From Halobacterium salinarum DSM 3754 (GTDB lineage: Archaea > Halobacteriota > Halobacteria > Halobacteriales > Halobacteriaceae), in NCBI RefSeq assembly GCF_008124605.1, contig NZ_VRYN01000001.1, forward strand, positions 124,001 through 188,000: 64,000 nucleotides of DNA, read 5' to 3'. Within the stretch, counting starts at the first letter, position 1; every line of letters starts with the position of its first letter. The position numbers and the translations under genes are program-made. This document shows positions 59,215 through 64,000 of the stretch, piece by piece. Under the pieces are notes generated by a model. It saw nothing but the letters and a program-made list of their open reading frames with translations. It ran no database searches and had not been told where the DNA came from.

Positions 59215-59934
59215 ATGAGCGACGAGAACGACACACCCGAAGAACTCGCCGATATCTCCGGCGTCGGGCCGTCGAAGGCCGAGGCGCTTGCGGAGGCCGG
59301 CTTCGAGTCAGTCGCGGACGTGCAGGCGGCCGACCAGAGCGAGCTCGCCGAGGCCGACGGAATCGGGAACGCGCTCGCAGCGCGCATCAAGGCCGACGTT
59401 GGTGGCCTGGAAGTCGAGGCCGACACCGACGCCGAAGTCGAGGAAGTCGGCGGCGACGACGAGGCGGACACCGACGCGGACGTGGAGACCGAGCTGCGGG
59501 CCCGCGGGCTGACCGAGAAGACCCCGGACCTCAGCGAGGACGAGCAGCGACTGCTCCAGAAGCGGCGCAGCGTCAACACGCCGCAGTTCAACCGCCAGGA
59601 CTACCACAAGAAAAAGCGCACCCCGACGTCGTGGCGGCGACCGAAGGGCACGCTGTCCAAGCAGCGCCGCGGCATCAAGGGGAAAGGCGACACCGTCGAA
59701 GCCGGGTTCCGAACGCCGACGGCGGTTCGCGGCAAACACCCCAGCGGGTTCGAGGAAGTGCGCGTGCACAACACCGACGACCTCGCGGGCGTGGACCCCG
59801 ACACCGAGGCGGCGCGGATCGCCTCGAAGGTCGGTGCTCGCAAGCGCGAGCGAATCGAAGAGCACGCCGAATCACAGGGCATTCGTGTCCTGAACCCGAC
59901 GTACGTCGAAGTGGAGGTCGAGGACAATGAGTGA
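59215..59934 (+). CDS. rpl32e: Ribosomal protein L32e with N-terminal helix-hairpin-helix domain
   Basis: 239 residues. Residues ~10-65 form a HhH-type domain ([17 protein letters not shown] ... [17 protein letters not shown]), then an acidic linker, then the L32e core ([43 protein letters not shown]). The extra HhH domain is a known haloarchaeal feature. Overlaps L19e by 8 bp. Confidence 0.95.
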   Translation: MSDENDTPEELADISGVGPSKAEALAEAGFESVADVQAADQSELAEADGIGNALAARIKADVGGLEVEADTDAEVEEVGGDDEADTDADVETELRARGLTEKTPDLSEDEQRLLQKRRSVNTPQFNRQDYHKKKRTPTSWRRPKGTLSKQRRGIKGKGDTVEAGFRTPTAVRGKHPSGFEEVRVHNTDDLAGVDPDTEAARIASKVGARKRERIEEHAESQGIRVLNPTYVEVEVEDNE

Positions 59935-60376
59935 TCTGAGCGCACAGAAACGCCTCGCGGCTGACGTGCTGGATGTCGGCGAGAACCGCGTGTGGTTCGA
60001 CCCTGACGCCCAGTCCGAGATCGCCGACGCGATCACGCGCGAGGACATCCGTGAGCTGGTCGCGGACGGCACCATCGACGCCGAGGACACCCAGGGCAAC
60101 TCTCGGGGTCGCGCGCGAGAGCGCGACGCCAAGGAGTCCTACGGGCACAAGAAGGGCGCTGGCTCCCGGAAGGGGAAAGCCGGCGCGCGGCAGAACGAGA
60201 AGCGCGAGTACGTCGCTGGCATCCGTGCCCAGCGACAGCAGCTCCGGGAGCTGCGCGACGACGGGACGCTGTCCCCCGCGCAGTACCGCGAGATGTACAA
60301 CATGGCAAACGGCGGCGAGTTCGATAGCGTTCGGCGCTTGACGAACTACGTCGAAGAGAACTACGGTGATAGCTAA
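59927..60376 (+). CDS. rpl19e: Ribosomal protein L19e
   Basis: 149 residues. [23 protein letters not shown], then the basic [25 protein letters not shown] arm and [11 protein letters not shown] end. Archaea/eukaryote-specific. Overlaps L18 by 1 nt. Confidence 0.97.
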   Translation: MSDLSAQKRLAADVLDVGENRVWFDPDAQSEIADAITREDIRELVADGTIDAEDTQGNSRGRARERDAKESYGHKKGAGSRKGKAGARQNEKREYVAGIRAQRQQLRELRDDGTLSPAQYREMYNMANGGEFDSVRRLTNYVEENYGDS

Positions 60377-60927
60377 TGGCGACAGGACCTAGATACAAGG
60401 TGCCGATGCGGCGCCGCCGCGAGGTCCGGACGGACTACCATCAGAGGTTGCGCCTCCTGAAGTCGGGGAAACCCCGGCTTGTCGCTCGCAAGAGCAACAA
60501 GCACGTCACGGCGCAGCTGGTCACGACCGGCCCGGACGGCGACGAGACAGTTGCAAGCGCACATTCCAGTGACCTCGACGCGTACGGCTGGGCGGCTCCC
60601 ACGGGGAACCTGCCGGCAGCGTACCTGACGGGGCTGCTCGCTGGACAGCGCGCGGTGGACGCGGGCGTCGAGGAGGCGGTCCTCGACATCGGCCTGAACA
60701 CGGCCACCCCGGGTTCGAAGGTGTTCGCCATCCAGGAGGGCGCGATCGATGCCGGCCTGGACGTTCCGCACAACGACTCCGTGCTGGCGGACTGGAGTCG
60801 CACCCGCGGCGAGCATATCGCGGAGTACGCTGAGAGTCTCGACGAGCCGCTGTACAGCGGTGACTTCGACGCAACGGCGCTTCCCGCGCATTTCGACGAA
60901 ACACGGGAAGCCATCATGGAGGACTAA
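60376..60927 (+). CDS. rpl18: Ribosomal protein L18 (uL18)
   Basis: 183 residues. [24 protein letters not shown] start, SGKPRLVARKSNKHVTAQLV, and AAYLTGLLAGQRAVDAG. Binds 5S rRNA; long archaeal form. Confidence 0.97.
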   Translation: MATGPRYKVPMRRRREVRTDYHQRLRLLKSGKPRLVARKSNKHVTAQLVTTGPDGDETVASAHSSDLDAYGWAAPTGNLPAAYLTGLLAGQRAVDAGVEEAVLDIGLNTATPGSKVFAIQEGAIDAGLDVPHNDSVLADWSRTRGEHIAEYAESLDEPLYSGDFDATALPAHFDETREAIMED

Positions 60928-60930
60928 CAC

Positions 60931-61569
60931 ATGAGCTACAACGACACCTGGCAACCGAAGACCCGCCTCGGCGGCCTCGTGCAGGACGGGGAGGTCGAGG
61001 ACATGTCGGAGGCCCTCGACACCGGGCTGCCCCTGAAGGAGCCAGAGATCGTCGACCAGCTCCTGCCGGGGTTGGACGACGAAGTGCTGGACATCAATAT
61101 GGTGCAGCGGATGACCGACTCCGGTCGCCGCGTGAAGTTCCGATGCGTCGTTGCGATCGGGAACCGCGACGGCTACGTCGGCTACGCGGAGGGCCGCGAC
61201 GATCAGGTCGGCGGCGCCATCCAGAAAGCGATCGAGGTAGCGAAGCTGAACATCATCGACGTCTCCCGCGGCTGTGGGTCCTGGGAGTGTGGCTGTGGGC
61301 GTCCCCACACCGTCGCACTCAAGTCCACCGGCAAGGCGGGCAGCGTCGACGTGGAGCTGATGCCGGCACCCCGCGGCCTCGGGCTCGCGGGCGGTGAAAC
61401 GGTCCAGCACGTGCTCGAGCTCGCTGGCATCGACGACGTGTGGACGCGGTCCTCGGGGAAGACGCGCACGACGGTGAACTTCGCGAAGGCGACGTTCAAC
61501 GCGCTGCGTGAGACCTCCGAAGCGCGTGTGCCACAGCACGCACGCGAGGAACGCGAGGTGATCGAGTGA
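60931..61569 (+). CDS. rps5: Ribosomal protein S5 (uS5)
   Basis: 212 residues. [31 protein letters not shown] (S5 double-stranded RNA motif) and [30 protein letters not shown] Cys cluster [10 protein letters not shown] is visible, as in archaeal S5. 1-nt overlap with L30. Confidence 0.97.
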   Translation: MSYNDTWQPKTRLGGLVQDGEVEDMSEALDTGLPLKEPEIVDQLLPGLDDEVLDINMVQRMTDSGRRVKFRCVVAIGNRDGYVGYAEGRDDQVGGAIQKAIEVAKLNIIDVSRGCGSWECGCGRPHTVALKSTGKAGSVDVELMPAPRGLGLAGGETVQHVLELAGIDDVWTRSSGKTRTTVNFAKATFNALRETSEARVPQHAREEREVIE

Positions 61570-62033
61570 TGCAGGCACTCGTTCAGGTTCGCGGTCCGGT
61601 AGACATGAGCCGCGACATCCAGGACACCCTGGAGATGCTGAACATCCACAGCGTGAACCACTGCGCGCTGGTCCCCGAGACCGACACGTACTCGGGGATG
61701 GTTGCGAAGGTGAACGACTACGTGGCGTTCGGCGAGCCGAGCGAGGCCGTGTTGACGGACCTCATCGAGAGTCGCGGCGAGCCCGCCAGCGGGGCGGGCG
61801 ACGTCGACGACGCGTGGGTCGCCGAGCACACCGAGTACGACGATGTCGCCGACCTGGCGGGCGCGCTGCTCGCCGAGGAGACGACGCTTTCGGACGCCGG
61901 CCTCGCGCCGGTGATTCGGCTGCATCCGCCACGGGGCGGCCACGACGGCATCAAGACGCCCGCCAGCGACGGTGGGCAACTCGGGAAACACACGACCGAG
62001 GAGATCGATCACCTCCTCACCGACATGCGATAG
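61569..62033 (+). CDS. rpl30: Ribosomal protein L30 (uL30)
   Basis: 154 residues from ATG 61569 ([17 protein letters not shown]); its A is the last base of the S5 stop. DTLEMLNIHSVNHCALVPETDTYSGMVAKVNDYV core and a C-terminal HPPRGGHDGIKTP tail. Archaeal long form. Confidence 0.97.
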   Translation: MQALVQVRGPVDMSRDIQDTLEMLNIHSVNHCALVPETDTYSGMVAKVNDYVAFGEPSEAVLTDLIESRGEPASGAGDVDDAWVAEHTEYDDVADLAGALLAEETTLSDAGLAPVIRLHPPRGGHDGIKTPASDGGQLGKHTTEEIDHLLTDMR

Positions 62034-62038
62034 AAACC

Positions 62039-62500
62039 ATGACCGACAAGAAACGACGACAACGCGGCTCCCGCACGCACGGCGGCGGTACGCACAAGAA
62101 CCGCCGCGGCGCCGGTAACCGTGGCGGCCGTGGCCGCGCGGGCCGCAAGAAACACGAGCAGCACAACTACGAGGACGTCGGCAAGAGCGGGTTCAAACGA
62201 CCGGAGAAAACCGACCGCGACGTGGCGGTGCTCTCCGTGCAGGAACTCGACGAAGACATCCCCGTACTCAGCGAGTCCGGCGTCGCCGAAGAAACCGAGT
62301 TCGGCTACCGTGTCGACGCACGGGACGTCGTTGACGACGGCTGGGACGCCGACGTGGTGAAGGTGCTCGGTGGCGGCCAGCTCTACGAGCAGCTCGAAGT
62401 GACCGCGGACGCGTTCAGCGACGCGGCCGTCGAACTCATCGAAGGCGAGGGCGGCGACGCCGTCGTCTCCGAGCGCGCAAGCGAGGACGACGAGGAGTAA
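62039..62500 (+). CDS. rpl15: Ribosomal protein L15 (uL15)
   Basis: 153 residues from ATG 62039. Gly/Arg-rich start TDKKRRQRGSRTHGGGTHKNRRGAGNRGGRG typical of L15, then a globular part with VVKVLGGGQLYEQLEVTADAFS. 3 bp before secY. Confidence 0.96.
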   Translation: MTDKKRRQRGSRTHGGGTHKNRRGAGNRGGRGRAGRKKHEQHNYEDVGKSGFKRPEKTDRDVAVLSVQELDEDIPVLSESGVAEETEFGYRVDARDVVDDGWDADVVKVLGGGQLYEQLEVTADAFSDAAVELIEGEGGDAVVSERASEDDEE

Positions 62501-62503
62501 CCC

Positions 62504-63979
62504 ATGGGCTGGAAGGAGGCTGCTGCACCGGTTCTCACGCGGATGCCCGCGGTCGAACGCCCGGAGGGACACGTGCCGTTCCGGCGGAAGATGTACTGGA
62601 CAGGCGGCGTGCTTGTGCTGTATTTCTTCCTGACGAACGTTCCCCTGTGGGGAATCCAGACTGCCGGCAACGACTTCTTCGGACAGTTCCGGAGCCTGCT
62701 CGCTGGCGGTCAGGGTACCGTACTCCAGCTCGGCATTGGGCCCATCGTCACGGCGAGTATCGTGTTGCAGTTGCTTGGCGGCGCGAACCTGCTTGGCCTG
62801 GACACGGACAACGATCCCCGTGACCAGGCGATCTATCAGGGCCTCCAGAAGTTCCTCGTGGGCGTGATGGTCGTCCTGACAGGGGCACCGATGGTGTTCC
62901 TGGGGAACTTCCTGCAGCCGAGCCAGCAGCTCGCGCAGTCGATGCCGGGCGGCGCGTTCGGCGTCGAAGTCCTGATATTCGCCCAGATCGCGGCCGGCGG
63001 CATCCTCCTCCTGTTCATGGACGAGGTGATCTCGAAGTGGGGCGTCGGCTCCGGGATCGGGCTGTTCATCGTTGCCGGTGTGAGCCAGAGCCTCGTCGGC
63101 GGGCTGGTCTTCTGGGAAGGCGGTGTTGGAAGCCAGGGGCTGCTCCCGACGTGGTTCGACATCATCGTCGGCAACGTCTCGAACATGCCGCCGCTGCTGT
63201 CCGGCAGCGGGATCGAGTTCCTGTTGATGCAGGCGGGCATCCTGGGACTGCTAACGACGTTGTTCATCTACGTCGTGGTCGTGTACGCCGAGAGCGTGCG
63301 CGTCGAGATCCCGCTGAGCCACGCGCGTGTGAAAGGCGCGCGTGGTCGCTTCCCGGTAAAGCTCATTTACGCCAGCGTCCTGCCGATGATCCTGGTGCGC
63401 GCGTTGCAGGCGAACATCCAGTTCCTCGGCCAGATCCTGAACTCGACGTTGGCGTCGATGCCGACGTGGCTGGGCGTCTATGGCGGGAACGGCCAAGTCA
63501 CGGGTGGGCTGTTCTACTACCTCGCGCCCATCTACAGTCCGAACGCGTGGATGTGGTGGACGAGCGGCGCGACCGCCGCGAGGTGGCAGGTCCTGATCCG
63601 GATCGCGATCGACCTGTCGTTCATGATCATCGGCGGCGCCATCTTCGCGATCTTCTGGGTCGAGACCGCGGACATGGGGCCGGACGCGACCGCCCGCCAG
63701 ATCCAGAACTCGGGGATGCAGATCCCGGGGTTCCGGAAGAACCAGGGCGTCATCGAGAAGGTGATGGAGCGGTACATTCCGCAGGTCACCGTGATCGGTG
63801 GGGCGCTTGTCGGGCTGCTCGCCGTGATGGCGAACATGCTCGGGACGATCGGAAACGTCTCCGGAACCGGGCTGCTGCTGACGATCTCGATCACCTACAA
63901 GCTCTACGAGGAGATCGCCGAAGAGCAGATGATGGAGATGCATCCGATGATGCGCGAGATGTTCGGCGGCGGCGATTAA
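62504..63979 (+). CDS. secY: SecY, protein translocase channel subunit
   Basis: 491 residues, ten hydrophobic helices. Early RMPAVERPEGHVPFRRKMYWTGGVLVLYFF, plug region QFRSLLAGGQGTVLQLGIGPIVTASIVLQL, and the cytoplasmic loops ARVKGARGRFPVKLIYASVLP and GFRKNQGVIEKVMERYIPQ. It forms the Sec61/SecYEG-type pore with SecE and Sec-beta encoded elsewhere. Last gene in the window; a T-run follows at 63997-64000. Confidence 0.97.
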   Translation: MGWKEAAAPVLTRMPAVERPEGHVPFRRKMYWTGGVLVLYFFLTNVPLWGIQTAGNDFFGQFRSLLAGGQGTVLQLGIGPIVTASIVLQLLGGANLLGLDTDNDPRDQAIYQGLQKFLVGVMVVLTGAPMVFLGNFLQPSQQLAQSMPGGAFGVEVLIFAQIAAGGILLLFMDEVISKWGVGSGIGLFIVAGVSQSLVGGLVFWEGGVGSQGLLPTWFDIIVGNVSNMPPLLSGSGIEFLLMQAGILGLLTTLFIYVVVVYAESVRVEIPLSHARVKGARGRFPVKLIYASVLPMILVRALQANIQFLGQILNSTLASMPTWLGVYGGNGQVTGGLFYYLAPIYSPNAWMWWTSGATAARWQVLIRIAIDLSFMIIGGAIFAIFWVETADMGPDATARQIQNSGMQIPGFRKNQGVIEKVMERYIPQVTVIGGALVGLLAVMANMLGTIGNVSGTGLLLTISITYKLYEEIAEEQMMEMHPMMREMFGGGD

Positions 63980-64000
63980 CGCCGTTCCACGACCCGTTTT

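Noticed and set aside
1-64000. CRISPR arrays, rRNA genes, inteins
   Set aside because: No regularly spaced direct repeats, no rRNA-like sequence, and no intein splicing blocks in nrdJ, cdc48 or radB.

Overview
The window is chromosomal DNA of an extremely halophilic archaeon, almost certainly Halobacterium salinarum or a very close relative. The evidence is GC-rich, strongly acidic proteins, an intron-containing elongator tRNA-Met, leaderless genes with archaeal TATA boxes, and a sensory rhodopsin I/HtrI pair of exactly the lengths I know from that species (239 and 536 residues).

Layout. 1-1.8 kb: cobalt ECF transporter cbiMNQO (minus; cbiO cut by the window edge). 2-5.5 kb: a two-domain halocyanin-like lipoprotein with odd copper ligands, tRNA-Met, a coiled-coil protein, a DUF5830-type protein, a VTT-family membrane protein and a 40-residue zinc-finger protein. 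5.6-8.7 kb: B12-dependent ribonucleotide reductase, a plausible consumer of the cobalt imported upstream. 9.1-13.1 kb: a small membrane protein and the trpDFEG operon, whose genes overlap by 4 bp at each junction and which carries TGTACA-type boxes downstream of its TATA box. 13.3 kb: tRNA-Val, then an IS66/ISH10-like insertion sequence (13.4-15.3 kb). 15.5-18.4 kb is an AT-rich island: a two-gene cassette of a double-OB AAA ATPase plus a DUF6414-like protein, and a frameshifted small gene. 18.6-31 kb is core genome: PGF-CTERM surface protein, UspA, htrI-sopI phototaxis operon, CBS-HPF fusion, radB, a degenerate SDR protein, cdc48, S8e, pyrF. 31-41.8 kb: J-domain membrane protein, HAD hydrolase, GTPBP1-like GTPase, the carotenoid/bacterioruberin genes (crtB; crtD-lye-cruF), an mch homologue and an MFS transporter.

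41.9-49.6 kb is a 7.6-kb integrated element in tRNA-Gly(GCC). The tRNA gene is intact at the right end next to a tyrosine integrase, and a 58-bp copy of its 3' part lies at the left end. The element carries a primase-like replication protein, a SWIM zinc-finger protein, several small acidic proteins, and an AT-rich operon of three membrane-anchored zinc-ribbon proteins followed by a DUF2085 membrane protein.

49.8-64 kb is the S10-spc ribosomal protein superoperon: a SPOUT-type methyltransferase, then L3-L4-L23-L2-S19-L22-S3-L29-Rnp1-S17-L14-L24-S4e-L5-S14-S8-L6-L32e-L19e-L18-S5-L30-L15-secY. The genes are nearly all coupled by short overlaps or gaps of a few bases.

The best candidates for something undescribed are the AAA/DUF6414 cassette and the zinc-ribbon membrane operon of the integrated element. 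No CRISPR array or rRNA gene was seen. Family names are from memory and by eye; no database search was run.
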